DNA of 64,000 bases, from the NCBI GenBank assembly GCA_001298545.1, contig LJCX01000033.1:62001-126000 (forward strand), read 5' to 3'. Below the pieces are notes generated by a model. That model worked only from the letters and a program-made list of their open reading frames with translations, was not told the DNA's origin and made no database searches. The DNA is from Actinobacteria bacterium OV320 (GTDB lineage: Bacteria > Actinomycetota > Actinomycetes > Streptomycetales > Streptomycetaceae). Below, piece after piece: positions 1 through 8,449 of this stretch (positions within the stretch are counted from its first letter, which is position 1; each line of letters opens with the position of its first letter). Both the position numbers and the translations under genes were made by a program.

Positions 1-265
1 TCTCGGCGATGGCGCGTTCGACCAAAGCCCTGGTCCGAGGGCTGACGGAGGCTGCCGCGTTGATGACGCGGGAGACGGTCATACGCGCGACGCCGGCTCG
101 GGCGGCGACTTCGTCGAGCGTGGGTCTTCCCGTCCGCCGTTTTCCGGGCGGCAGTCTGCCCGCGTCGCGGCTTCCCCCCGCCAGGGGTGCTCCCGTCGCG
201 TGGGTCGGGTCCGACGGATCGTGATGCGCACCTCTGCCGCGGCTCGGTGAAGGCTCTGGCATCAT
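1..265 (-). CDS. LacI-family transcriptional regulator, N-terminal part (runs off left edge)
   Basis: Reading leftward from ATG at 265 the frame stays open to the window edge (88 codons). After a basic, low-complexity N-terminal extension of about 48 residues comes a LacI helix-turn-helix: RPTLDEVAARAGVA, then RMTVSRVINAAASVS, then RTRALVERAIAE. TVSRVIN is the recognition helix typical of the family. The ATG is followed by a second ATG, and GGAG lies about 8 nt upstream. The ligand-binding domain is outside the window, so the inducer is unknown. The long extension before the HTH is unusual, so a later internal start is possible. The divergent neighbour about 800 bp away is a GMC oxidoreductase; control of it would be inference. 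Confidence 0.8.
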   Translation of the reverse strand, partial: MMPEPSPSRGRGAHHDPSDPTHATGAPLAGGSRDAGRLPPGKRRTGRPTLDEVAARAGVARMTVSRVINAAASVSPRTRALVERAIAE

Positions 266-1062
266 CTGGACACTCCATCGGCGGCAGAGAACCGCTTCGC
301 ACCAGCACTCGTCAGGACGGTTTGGTCACGGCTTGCCCGTCGCTGCCGACATCGAGGGGAAGAGGGGATGACGGGCGCACGGTCCGCGGGCTGAGGCAAA
401 GGGGCCGAACAGGGACGGCTGAGGGAACCGTAGCCACACCGACCATTAATGGCAAGCCTCTCTTACCAATATTGGAGCAGTGGCGGCCAGGTCCCTGCCC
501 GTTCGCATCTTCAGCAACCTGTACGCCAGGCTCGGCACCCACCGCAGGGTTGTCTCCCGTACCCGTCGGCTGGGTCTGCTCGCACCCCCCGCCTCCGGTT
601 TCGCCTCGGCCGGTATCCCAACCGGGCCGTCAGGCTCCAGCAGGCTGATCGCCGCTTCCGCGGTGGCTCGTCCGCATCCCCGTAGAACGTCTCGCGGATC
701 GCGCTGATTGCTGCCCGGCCAGGGGTCGCCGTCGCACCGGCGGTCCTCGCGGTCGTCCCATGGTGGTTCCGAGTCGCCCACCACCGGGCCGGGGGCGGCA
801 CGAACGCCTACCTGCAGGAACGAGCGAGCTTCCGACTCCAGCCGGCCATGCCCATCATGTGTCGCCTCGCAGGCCCAGCTTGCTCAGTTTGTGCATGTGT
901 TTGGCCAGGGTGGCTGTCTAGCCTTCAGAGACCACCACGTTCGCGGGGCTTCTTTCGTCCCGCTCATGAGATCCCCTCAACAGGCCCGCTCCGGTCCCGT
1001 GCATGAGCACCGAGCGCACCGAGCGCACCGGTCGTCGAGGTCCTGTCGCTGTAGGAGGCGAA
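266..1062. other. Gap of about 800 bp without a convincing gene
   Basis: Several short overlapping open frames on both strands show no recognisable domain. The best-looking stretch is on the minus strand at about 450-680, with fair third-position GC bias and the peptide ATAEAAISLLEPDGPVGIPAE; it may be a remnant of an unidentified gene. The right end carries the upstream region and ribosome site of the GMC oxidoreductase gene at 1063. Confidence 0.4.
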
Positions 1063-2652
1063 ATGGCAGTCGCAAGGGAAACGTACGACTACGTTGTTGT
1101 AGGGGCCGGGTCCGCGGGCTGCGCGCTTGCCGGCAGGTTGTCGGAGGATCCTGACGTCGCCGTGGCTCTGGTCGAGGCCGGGCCACCCGCTCAGGGCCGC
1201 CTGTTCGAGATTCCCTCGCTGTTCTCGCAGCAGCTCAAGACGACATTCGACTGGGACTTCGCGTCGGAGCCGGAGTCTCAGCTCGGCGGCCGCCGCATCT
1301 ACCTGCCCCGCGGACGCGCAATCGGCGGAACCAGTTCGATGAACACCATGCTCTACGTCCGTGGTCACCGGTACGACTACGACACATGGGAGCGGATGGG
1401 CAACGCCGGCTGGAGTTACGACGATGTCCTGCCGTTCTTCAAGAAGTCGGAGGACAACCAGCGTGGAGCCGACCGCTTTCACGGCACGGGCGGCCCTCTC
1501 ACCGTCAGCGACCCGACCTCCGTCCACCCACTGCTGACAGCGTGGGTCGAGGCGGCCCAGGACGCCGGCCACAAGTCCAACCCGGATTTCAACGGGGCGG
1601 AACAGGAAGGCGTCGGTCACCACCAGGTGACCCAGCGGAACGGGCTGCGCTGGAGCAGTGCATCGGCGTTCCTGACACCGGCGGCCGGGCGTCCCAACCT
1701 CACCGTCCTCCACTCGACGACCGCGCTTCGTCTCGTCTTTGACGGCACCCGGGCCCGCGGTCTGGAGGTCGACCACCTCGGTGCCGTTCGCACCCTAGGG
1801 GTCGACCGCGAGATCGTGCTGTCGCTGGGCGCCTACAACTCCCCTCACCTGTTGCTCCAGTCCGGCGTCGGGCCGGCCGACGAACTCACCCAAGGAGGTG
1901 TCGCCCCTCTGCACGACCTTCCGGACGTCGGACGGAACATGCAAGACCACGCCGGCTGCTTCATCAGCTTCTTCAGCCACACCGAACCGCTGCTCGGTCC
2001 GGACACCTCACGTGAGGAACAACAGCTGCGCGAGCAGGGCAACGGACCGATGGCCTGGAACGAGGTCGGTGGCTTCTTCCGCACCGACGACAACCTTCCG
2101 GCCCCGGACATTCAAGTGCACGCCGCGCTGGGCATCGTCCGGGACGAAGGTCTGGCCGCCCCGCTCGAACCCGGGATGTCGTTCGGGCCGTACGTCGCTC
2201 GGCCGAGCAGCCGCGGAACCGTGCGGCTGCGGCACTCACACCCTTACGCCAAGCCGCGCATTGTTCACAACTACCTGGACGACGAGGACGACCGAAGGCG
2301 GTTGCGGGAGGGCCTGCGCCTGTGCATGCGCATCGCCCGGGAGTCCCGGCTGACCGATCTCCTGGAGTCTGATCTGACCTCGGCCGCGGACGCGGGTCTG
2401 GCCCCGGTCTCGGACCGCGACGAGGACATCGACGATTTCATCCGCACCCAGTCGTTCTCCTTCTACCATCCCTCGGGCACCTGCATGATGGGCAAGGTCG
2501 TCGACTCCGAACTACGTGTGCTCGGCCTGGAGAACGTGCGTGTGGCCGACACCTCGATCATGCCGTCGCTGGTGACCGGAAACACGAATGCCCCAGCCAT
2601 CATGATCGGGGAGAGGGCCGCCTCGTTCATCCGGTCGAGTGCGCGGCCATGA
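1063..2652 (+). CDS. GMC-family flavin oxidoreductase (choline/alcohol dehydrogenase-like)
   Basis: A 529-residue FAD enzyme expected to oxidise an alcohol or polyol in the cytoplasm. Residues about 7-40 hold the ADP-binding fold YDYVVVGAGSAGCALAGRL with GxGxxG and a terminal acidic residue. The GMC signature GGTSSMNTMLYVRGH follows at about residue 90. Near the C-terminus are the active-site block FYHPSGTCMMG, with the catalytic His, and the FAD-contacting block NTNAPAIMIGERAA. Length is normal for BetA-type members. An in-frame start 60 nt upstream exists, but ATG 1063 has AGGAGG 5 nt before it and directly begins the nucleotide-binding fold. The gene stands alone. The substrate cannot be told: choline, glycol, aryl alcohol and sugar alcohol oxidases all share these motifs. 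Confidence 0.9.
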   Translation: MAVARETYDYVVVGAGSAGCALAGRLSEDPDVAVALVEAGPPAQGRLFEIPSLFSQQLKTTFDWDFASEPESQLGGRRIYLPRGRAIGGTSSMNTMLYVRGHRYDYDTWERMGNAGWSYDDVLPFFKKSEDNQRGADRFHGTGGPLTVSDPTSVHPLLTAWVEAAQDAGHKSNPDFNGAEQEGVGHHQVTQRNGLRWSSASAFLTPAAGRPNLTVLHSTTALRLVFDGTRARGLEVDHLGAVRTLGVDREIVLSLGAYNSPHLLLQSGVGPADELTQGGVAPLHDLPDVGRNMQDHAGCFISFFSHTEPLLGPDTSREEQQLREQGNGPMAWNEVGGFFRTDDNLPAPDIQVHAALGIVRDEGLAAPLEPGMSFGPYVARPSSRGTVRLRHSHPYAKPRIVHNYLDDEDDRRRLREGLRLCMRIARESRLTDLLESDLTSAADAGLAPVSDRDEDIDDFIRTQSFSFYHPSGTCMMGKVVDSELRVLGLENVRVADTSIMPSLVTGNTNAPAIMIGERAASFIRSSARP

Positions 2653-2654
2653 TC

Positions 2655-3290
2655 GGGGGACGGCTTCAGGAGTGGGAAGAACGCCGGCACCGGGTCGTAA
2701 CTGTTGCCGCAACAGCCGGACATGCCGTCCGGCACCCGTACGGCGGTGACCGTCCCGTCGGGCCGGACGAAACGGAGGACGCCCTCGACGAGCGTGGGGG
2801 TGCCGCGCGGTGTGCCCGGCAGGGAGACCCGCCCGACGGCGCCGGTGCGCGGATCCACCCGCTCCAGGGCCGTGTACGGCTGGTCGTCCCCGCTGCTGCC
2901 GAACTGTTGCGCCTCCAGCTCGGGGATCAGGGACAGCAGTCGCCCGTCCACGGTGCCCATCGGCTGCGCACCCGTGGGCAGCGAGGCGATCTCCTGGGCC
3001 GTGCCGTCGTCGGGGGCGAGCCGCAGCAGGGCGACGCCGCCCCTGCTGGGATCGTCGACCGGCGTGCACAGGCCGTAGGGGGCACCGTCCAGCACGGTCG
3101 GGGTGCAGGCGTTCCCGGCCGAGGACTACGCCGGCGTGGTCCACAATCGCCGGCCCGCCTTGTCGTAGGCGACGAACGCGGTCTTGTTCTCGTCCATCGC
3201 CAAGATCCCCTGAACGAACGGGGCGGCCGGCTCGTCCTCGCTCACCGGGCGGGCCCGGAGCTCACTGCCGGTGCTCGCGTCTGCTGACGC
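2655..3290 (-). pseudogene. Remnant of a PQQ-like beta-propeller protein
   Basis: Reading from about 3290 leftward, the frame gives PVSEDEPAAPFVQGILAMD, ENKTAFVAYDKAGRRLWTTP, then an in-frame TAG at about 3126-3128, then SSAGNACTPTVLDGAPYGLC and further blade-like repeats (ERVDPRTGAVGRVSLPGTP). The motif GRRLWTTP is typical of BamB/PQQ-like blades attached to actinobacterial secreted proteins or Ser/Thr kinases. No start with signal peptide is present. After about 2655 the frame runs into the antisense of the GMC gene, so the C-terminus is lost too. With a premature stop and both ends missing, it is a decayed fragment. Confidence 0.65.
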
Positions 3291-3329
3291 CGGCCGAAGG
3301 CGCCTGCCGGGCCGGACCGCCCGTGCCGC

Positions 3330-4640
3330 TCACGAGCCCAGGCGGACGCGCAGTCCCGGCTGGAGGAGGTCGCCGTGGGCGGTGACCATGTCGTCGCACA
3401 GGCGCCAGATGTCCTCGACGGGCAGCGCTGCGGCCGTGGCCGGGTCGGTCATCGCCGCATGCCTGATGTGCCGCGGGTCGTCCTCGATCGCGGCCCGCAC
3501 CACCAGGTCGTTCGCGCTCAGGTAGGTGCGGTTGAGCGCCGCCAGCTGGGGTGGCAGGGAGCCGACGCGGGTGGGCTGGACGCCCAGCGAGTCCACCAGG
3601 CACGGCACCTCGACCACGCCGTGCGCGGGCAGGTTGTCGATCAGGGCCCGGTTGGGGACGTTGCCGTAGACCGTGCGCGGGATGCCGGTGACCATGCTGT
3701 GGATGATCTGGGGCGCGTACTCCATCGTCCCCTCGACGGTGATCGGCGCCCCGGCGGTCAGCGCGTCGCGGGTCTTCTCGTAGGCGGCCACGTTCTCGTC
3801 GACGATCTTGAGGTACTCGCCGATCGGCAGCCGCAGCCGCTCGATCTCACTGTCGTGGTGCAGGTACCAGGGAACGTACTCGGAGGAGTGCTCGCTGGTC
3901 TCGGTCGGGTAATAGCCGAGCCTGCGGTACATGTCGACGCGGACCCTGCGGCGCAACTGGTCGTCGGAGGCGATCAGTTCGTCCAGTCTCGGGTAGAGGC
4001 TGCGACCCTGGTGTTCGAAGCGCAGCACCCAGGCCTGGTGGTTGACGCCCGCCGCGTGGTAACTGATTTCTTCGTAGGGGACTTTGACCAGTTCGGCGAG
4101 GTCGCGCAGTGTCCAGTACACGGAGTGGCACAGGCCCACCACCCGGGTCAGGCCCGTGGCCTGGGTCAGGTACTGGACGTTCATGGCCATGGGATTGGTG
4201 TAGTTCAGCAGCCAGGCCTGCGGGCAGGCCTCGGCGATGTCCCGTCCCAGCTCCTTCAGGAACGGGAAGGTGCGCAGGGCGCGGAAGATGCCGCCGATGC
4301 CGAGGGTGTCGCCGATGGTCTGGCGTACGCCGTGACGGGCCGGTATCTCGAAGTCGGTACGGGTGGCCTCGCCCATGCCGATCTGCACGATGTTGATGAC
4401 GAAGTCCGCATCCGCCAGCGCTTCGCGGCGGTCGGTGTGCGCGGTGACCGTGGGGCCGGCGCCGAGGACGTCGGCGATACGGACTGCGGCTGCGTACGCG
4501 GTGGCCAGACGCTCGGTGTCGATGTCGTGCAACGCGATGCGCGCGGACTTCAGTTCGCCGAACGCGAGGAGGTCGGCCAGCAGCCCCTGGGTGAAGACGA
4601 CACTGCCGGCGCCGATGAAGACGATCTTTGGGGTGGTCAT
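3330..4640 (-). CDS. GH4 glycosidase (MelA-type alpha-galactosidase/alpha-glucosidase)
   Basis: A 436-residue member of glycoside hydrolase family 4, which cleaves by NAD+- and Mn2+-dependent oxidation-elimination in the cytoplasm. The N-terminal Rossmann block is KIVFIGAGSVVFTQGLLAD. The loop DADFVINIVQIG and the block LLNYTNPMAMN follow. GLCHSVYWT carries the metal-ligand Cys and His, and AAGVNHQAWVL the second His. The pattern fits the MelA/AglA branch acting on unphosphorylated alpha-glycosides. The ATG overlaps the stop of a 30-codon remnant in ATGA, and the gene is the promoter-distal member of a minus-strand run with two permeases and a sugar-binding protein. I infer that it releases galactosyl or related units from imported oligosaccharides. 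Exact sugar specificity is not visible. Confidence 0.88.
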   Translation of the reverse strand: MTTPKIVFIGAGSVVFTQGLLADLLAFGELKSARIALHDIDTERLATAYAAAVRIADVLGAGPTVTAHTDRREALADADFVINIVQIGMGEATRTDFEIPARHGVRQTIGDTLGIGGIFRALRTFPFLKELGRDIAEACPQAWLLNYTNPMAMNVQYLTQATGLTRVVGLCHSVYWTLRDLAELVKVPYEEISYHAAGVNHQAWVLRFEHQGRSLYPRLDELIASDDQLRRRVRVDMYRRLGYYPTETSEHSSEYVPWYLHHDSEIERLRLPIGEYLKIVDENVAAYEKTRDALTAGAPITVEGTMEYAPQIIHSMVTGIPRTVYGNVPNRALIDNLPAHGVVEVPCLVDSLGVQPTRVGSLPPQLAALNRTYLSANDLVVRAAIEDDPRHIRHAAMTDPATAAALPVEDIWRLCDDMVTAHGDLLQPGLRVRLGS

Positions 4641-4729
4641 ACCGGGGTTTCCTCGGTCTCGGGAAGGCGGCCGATGATGACGTCGGGGTCGGCGTCACCG
4701 ATGACGAGCAGGTCGAAGGTGTGCGGCAT
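4637..4729 (-). pseudogene. Remnant of a PfkB/ribokinase-family kinase (30 codons)
   Basis: An ATG at 4729 opens a 30-codon frame starting MPHTFDLLVIGDADPDVIIG, which is the typical N-terminus of PfkB-family carbohydrate kinases (first beta strand plus the GDxNPD substrate-binding loop). After about residue 20 it jumps to RLPETEETPV and stops in an ATGA overlap with the GH4 start. Almost the whole kinase has been deleted. The leftover may still matter as a short coupled leader for the GH4 gene. LacC/tagatose-6-phosphate kinases belong to this family, which would suit the locus, but the remnant is too short to assign. Confidence 0.6.
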
Positions 4730-4771
4730 TCAGGAGTTCCCGCCTGGGTGGTGTGTCGAGGTGGCGACCGG

Positions 4772-5662
4772 TCAGCCCTTGAGACCGGTGGAGGTGATGG
4801 ACTGGATGAACGCCTTCTGCGCGCCGAGGAAGGCGAGCAGGACCGGCAGCACGGTGATGACGTTCCCGGCCATCACGGCGGCCCACTGGGTGTGGTGCTG
4901 TCCCTGGAAGGTCGTCAGGCCGAGCTGGAGCGTGTACTGGGTGTCGTGGTTGATGGCGATCAGGGGCCAGGTCAGGTCGTTCCAGGTGCTGAGGAACGTC
5001 AGGACGGCGACCGTGCTGAGGGCGGGCCGGGACAGCGGCAGCACGATCCGCCACAGGACGCGCAGCCGTGAGCAGCCGTCGATCCAGGCGGCCTCCTCCA
5101 GCTCGCGGGGCAGCGAGAGGAAGAACTGCCGCAGGAGGAACACCGAGAAAGGTGTGACCAGCGACGGCACGATGAGCGCGCCGAGGCTGTCGATGAGGCC
5201 GAGCTGCTTCATCACCAGGAATGTGGGGATCATCGTCAGCTGGAACGGGATCGCCATCGTGGCCAGCATCAGGCCGAGCAGCAACCGGGAGCCGGCGAAC
5301 CGCATCCGGGCGAACGCGTAGCCGCCGAGGGTGCCGAGGACGAGGTTCGCGGTGACCGTGACCAGGCTGACGAGGAACGAGTTGGCGAACCACCGGGGGA
5401 ACATCGCGTTGCCCAGCACATAGCGGTAGCCGTCCAGGTCCGGATGGGAGGGCCACAGCGCCGGCGGGAAGCGGTTGATCTGCGCGTTGCTCATCACCGA
5501 GCTGAGCGCCAGCCAGATCAGCGGCACCGCGAAGAGCAGGGCCATCGGCGCGAGCAGCAGATGCCAGGCGCTGAAGCGCGGCCGCGGGAGCCGTCGCCGC
5601 GTGCCGGTCCGGGCGGACGAGGCCGCCTGCGCGGCGTCGGGCGGAGCGGAGACGGCGGTCAT
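4772..5662 (-). CDS. ABC sugar transporter permease, MalG/CUT1 type
   Basis: An inner-membrane permease of 296 residues. About six hydrophobic segments begin with FSAWHLLLAPMALLFAVPLIWL. The conserved cytoplasmic EAA loop is ELEEAAWIDGCSRLRVLWRIVLP, with the G that contacts the ATPase. The C-terminal AFIQSITSTGLKG ending is characteristic of MalG-type partners. The start at 5662 overlaps the stop of the upstream permease in ATGA, implying translational coupling. A long out-of-frame extension upstream is only the shadow of that permease. It works with the adjacent MalF-type permease and binding protein; no ATPase lies nearby, as is common in Streptomyces, where a shared MsiK-type ATPase serves many such importers (family knowledge). 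Confidence 0.93.
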   Translation of the reverse strand: MTAVSAPPDAAQAASSARTGTRRRLPRPRFSAWHLLLAPMALLFAVPLIWLALSSVMSNAQINRFPPALWPSHPDLDGYRYVLGNAMFPRWFANSFLVSLVTVTANLVLGTLGGYAFARMRFAGSRLLLGLMLATMAIPFQLTMIPTFLVMKQLGLIDSLGALIVPSLVTPFSVFLLRQFFLSLPRELEEAAWIDGCSRLRVLWRIVLPLSRPALSTVAVLTFLSTWNDLTWPLIAINHDTQYTLQLGLTTFQGQHHTQWAAVMAGNVITVLPVLLAFLGAQKAFIQSITSTGLKG

Positions 5663-6597
5663 ACGGCGGCTCCCCGGAGTCGGCGGCGGACGATCTGGAG
5701 GATCAGGCCGATCAGGCCCAGGGCCACGGCCAGTACATAGGCCGAGGCGGCCCCGTATCCCGCGGTGGCGTTCTTGAAGGCCTGCTCCCAGATGAAGTAG
5801 ACGATCACCGTGGTGGAGCCGAGGGGCCCGCCCTTGGTGGTGACGTACACGAGGTCGAACGCCTGGAGGGACTGGATGATCTGCCACAGCAGCAGGAAGA
5901 CCGTGACAGGCCTGAGCGCGGGCAGGGTGACGTGACGCAGGAGCTGGAGGCGGTCGGCGCCGTCCAGCCGGGCCGCCTCGATCAGCGAGGCCGGCACGTC
6001 CTGCAGCGCCGCGAGGTAGATGACCAGGCAGAAGCCCGTACCGCTCCACAGGCTGATCGCGACCAGCACGGGCAGCGCCTGGGACGGATCGGTGAGGAAG
6101 CCCTGCGACGGGATGCCGAGGTGGTGCAGCACGGCGTTGGCCGCGCCGAACTCAGGATCCAGGATGAACGAGAACAGCACGCCCTGCGCGGTCGCGGAGA
6201 CCACGAACGGGACGAAGAACAGGGTGCGGTAGAGCCCGACGAAACGGATGCGCCGGTTCAGGGCGAGGGCGAGCAGCAGCCCCACCGCCATGCTCGTCGG
6301 CACGTACAGCGCGGTGTAGAGCACGGTGTTGCGCAGCGCCTGGCTGAAGTGGGGGTCCTGGGCGAGGGCACGGTAGTTGTCCAGGCCCACCCAACGGCTC
6401 GGCGTGACGAGGTCGTCGGCCTGGAAGGACAGCAGCAGCGACCAGACGATGGGCACCACGCTGAGGCCGAGGATGATCAGGACGGCGGGGGAGACGAACG
6501 TCCAGGCCATGGCGGCCTCACCGGCTCGTCTGCGGCGCAGGGCACGCCGGTTGTCCGGGGGCCGGGACAGGGTGATCGGGGTGGGCACTCGGGACAC
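5659..6597 (-). CDS. ABC sugar transporter permease, MalF/CUT1 type
   Basis: A 312-residue permease. After a basic, cytoplasmic N-terminus (RRALRRRRAGEAAMAW) come six or so membrane segments, beginning FVSPAVLIILGLSVVPIVWSL, with the periplasmic-type motif WVGLDNYRAL typical of MalF-like subunits. The EAA loop reads LIEAARLDGADRLQLLRHVTLP. It begins 12 nt after the binding-protein stop (6610) and overlaps the second permease by ATGA, so all three are one operon. It should form the translocation pore for the oligosaccharide recognised by the lipoprotein encoded upstream. Confidence 0.93.
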   Translation of the reverse strand: MSRVPTPITLSRPPDNRRALRRRRAGEAAMAWTFVSPAVLIILGLSVVPIVWSLLLSFQADDLVTPSRWVGLDNYRALAQDPHFSQALRNTVLYTALYVPTSMAVGLLLALALNRRIRFVGLYRTLFFVPFVVSATAQGVLFSFILDPEFGAANAVLHHLGIPSQGFLTDPSQALPVLVAISLWSGTGFCLVIYLAALQDVPASLIEAARLDGADRLQLLRHVTLPALRPVTVFLLLWQIIQSLQAFDLVYVTTKGGPLGSTTVIVYFIWEQAFKNATAGYGAASAYVLAVALGLIGLILQIVRRRLRGAAV

Positions 6598-6609
6598 GAC
6601 GGGATCTCC

Positions 6610-7938
6610 TCAGCGCGGTATGAGCAGTGCGGCGTTGGCGTCGGCGGCGCAGGCGCGCAGTGCCTGGGCGGGACTGCTCCGCCCCAGCAGCACGGCGACA
6701 ACGGCCTGTCCGAGGGCCTGGGAGATCTGCGGATAGGCGGCGTGCACGGGGCGTACGCGGGCCGAGTCCAGGGTTTTGGTGAACACCCCCAGGCCCGTGG
6801 TGCCGCTCTCCTTGTGCCGCCAGGCGGGCAGGTCGCGGGTCCGGCGGCTGAGCGGCAGGCTGCCCGCGTCGATGTCCCAGCGCACGTCCTGCGCGGGCTG
6901 CACGAGCCAGCTCACGAAGGTCTTGGCGGCCCGTTTGCGGGCGGCGCCGTTGTCGAACACCGTCCAGGTGTCGGGTCCGCTGATGGTCATCGGCCGGCCG
7001 GAGAAGCTGGGCAGGGGGACGACGTGGTAGTCGATCTTCGCCTGCCGGATGTCGGGCAGTTGCCAGGGGCCGGTGACGGCCATGCCCATCCGGCCGGACA
7101 TGAAGACCTGGTACATCTGCTCACTGCCCGGCTTCGGGTCGACGTAGACGCTCTTGTCCCGGGCCAGGGCGGCCACCACCTCCAGGGCGCGGGTCCCGGT
7201 GTCGCCGAACCCGATGTGCTTGCCGTCGTCGGCGACGACGTCCCCGCCGAGGTCCCAGATCATCGGCCACACGCGCCAGACCGTGTCCTCGTCACCGACA
7301 CCGGGCCAGCCGGTGCCGAAGCGGCCGCCGTCGGCGTCGGTGAGCGCCTTGGCGGTGGCGACGAAGTCGTCCCAGCGCCAGCCCGCCTCGGGCAGCGGCA
7401 GGCCGGCTTGCCGGAAGAGCCTCTTGTTGCAGACCACCGCGAGCGAGTCCAGCAGCGCGGGCGCGGCGCGCACGCGGCCGTTGACGGTCACGGCCTGGCG
7501 CGCCGGAGCCCAGTAGTTCGTCCAGGGTGTGAGGGCCTGTCCGGCCATGTCGGTCAGGTCGACGACCTGGGGGCTACGGGCCACGCTCGCCAGGTCGGAG
7601 CCGAAGATGTAGGCGATGTCCGGGTAGGAGCCGGCGGCGAGGGCGGCCGTCACCTTCTGGAGCATCGCGTCGGCGAGCACCCCGCCGCCCAGCTCGACCC
7701 GGATACGGGGATGGCCGCGCATGAAGGAGGCGACCAGGGACTCGAGGGCCTTCTTGCCGGTGTCGGTCTGGCCGTGCCACATCTCGATGGTCACGGTGCC
7801 GTCGGCGCCGACACCGTCGCCGCTGCCCGCCGCGCAGCCGGAGGCCGTCAGGCCCGCGGCCGCCGCGGTGGCCAGTCCTGCGCCGCCGCGCAGCACATCG
7901 CGGCGTGCGGGCTGCGCGCTGCGGGGGACCGCATGCAT
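6610..7938 (-). CDS. Extracellular sugar-binding lipoprotein of an ABC importer
   Basis: A 442-residue solute-binding protein, first gene of the importer operon. The N-terminus has a twin-arginine motif (ARRDVLRGG), a hydrophobic stretch and the lipobox TASGC, so it is probably exported and lipid-anchored. The mature part has the family-1 binding-protein pattern: VTIEMWHGQTDTGKKALESL, then KVTAALAAGSYPDIAYIFGS, then GRMGMAVTGPWQLPDIR. Family-1 proteins bind oligosaccharides. Its promoter region shares a roughly 130-bp module with the one in front of the GH114 enzyme gene, so the likely ligands are products of that enzyme (inference). A 30-codon open frame (8151 to 8059) lies in the leader between module and gene. 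Confidence 0.92.
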   Translation of the reverse strand: MHAVPRSAQPARRDVLRGGAGLATAAAAGLTASGCAAGSGDGVGADGTVTIEMWHGQTDTGKKALESLVASFMRGHPRIRVELGGGVLADAMLQKVTAALAAGSYPDIAYIFGSDLASVARSPQVVDLTDMAGQALTPWTNYWAPARQAVTVNGRVRAAPALLDSLAVVCNKRLFRQAGLPLPEAGWRWDDFVATAKALTDADGGRFGTGWPGVGDEDTVWRVWPMIWDLGGDVVADDGKHIGFGDTGTRALEVVAALARDKSVYVDPKPGSEQMYQVFMSGRMGMAVTGPWQLPDIRQAKIDYHVVPLPSFSGRPMTISGPDTWTVFDNGAARKRAAKTFVSWLVQPAQDVRWDIDAGSLPLSRRTRDLPAWRHKESGTTGLGVFTKTLDSARVRPVHAAYPQISQALGQAVVAVLLGRSSPAQALRACAADANAALLIPR

Positions 7939-8174
7939 GGGTACCTCCGGTCGGAGCTGTGGGACACGTGTTCTCTCGGTGAGGGCGCGCCCGGTACGCG
8001 TTACGGCGTGCAGGCCGCGGCGAACCCAGGGCGGTTCCGGTGGGGACGTGCGCGCCGCTCAGTGTCGGGCGGGCCGGTCCGCATGGGAGGGACGTTCAGG
8101 AGGTGGCGTCATGGCGGGCCGTCCGCCGGGAGTCGCGCGGATACGGATCATGTCCGAGCTCCACAACGTGGTGG

Positions 8175-8304
8175 GCACGTCCCCGCCTCGGACGCCGACG
8201 CGGTCCTGGCGACTCAGTCCGGACTTCTGGCGCGTGGTCAGTTACCGGCTGGGCGTACCTCTGCCGCCGAGTGCTGCGACTGCGGCGATGAGCAGGAGTT
8301 AAAC
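8175..8304 (-). promoter_or_regulatory. Upstream module A, shared with the GH114 gene
   Basis: Four sequence blocks occur in the same order and nearly the same spacing here and at 9289-9420. Plus-strand coordinates: ACGTCCCCGCCTCGGACGC at 8177, CCTGGCGACTcaGTCCGGA at 8205, TACCGGCTGGGCGTACCTC at 8243 and GGAGTtAAaC at 8295. The module lies about 240 nt before the binding-protein start. CGTCC and GGACG at one end can form a small stem, and AGTCCGGACT is a perfect palindrome in this copy. It probably contains the promoter and operator for the importer operon; the factor is unknown. Confidence 0.6.
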
Positions 8305-8384
8305 GACGTCACCGGGCCGCCGTCAAGAGGTCGGGCTGTTCGGATCTGCGCGAAACACCCCTGAAACCCGCATGATTGAGCATC

Positions 8385-8435
8385 GGGGCTTCGGCCTGCG
8401 ACGGCTCCCCCCGGTCTGCCGCAGGCCGAAGCCCC
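8385..8435 (-). terminator. Strong hairpin terminator after the GH114 gene
   Basis: GGGGCTTCGGCCTGCG at 8385-8400 is perfectly complementary to CGCAGGCCGAAGCCCC at 8420-8435, a 16-bp stem with a 19-nt loop. It lies 15 nt beyond the GH114 stop codon (8450), the position expected of a terminator, and separates that gene from the importer promoter. Confidence 0.8.
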
Positions 8436-8449
8436 TTCAGGGCGGCGCG

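Noticed and set aside
3375..5321. Long plus-strand open frame opposite the GH4 and permease genes
   Set aside because: It is the antisense shadow of two well-supported genes; its peptide is repetitive in G, V, D, Q and matches no family.
8059..8151. 30-codon open frame in the leader of the sugar-binding protein gene
   Set aside because: It has a fair GGAG site but no similarity and is rich in Pro and Arg; noted as a possible leader peptide only, not annotated as a gene.
5932..8364. 810-codon plus-strand frame opposite the permease and binding-protein genes
   Set aside because: High-GC antisense artefact; the minus strand has complete, motif-bearing genes.
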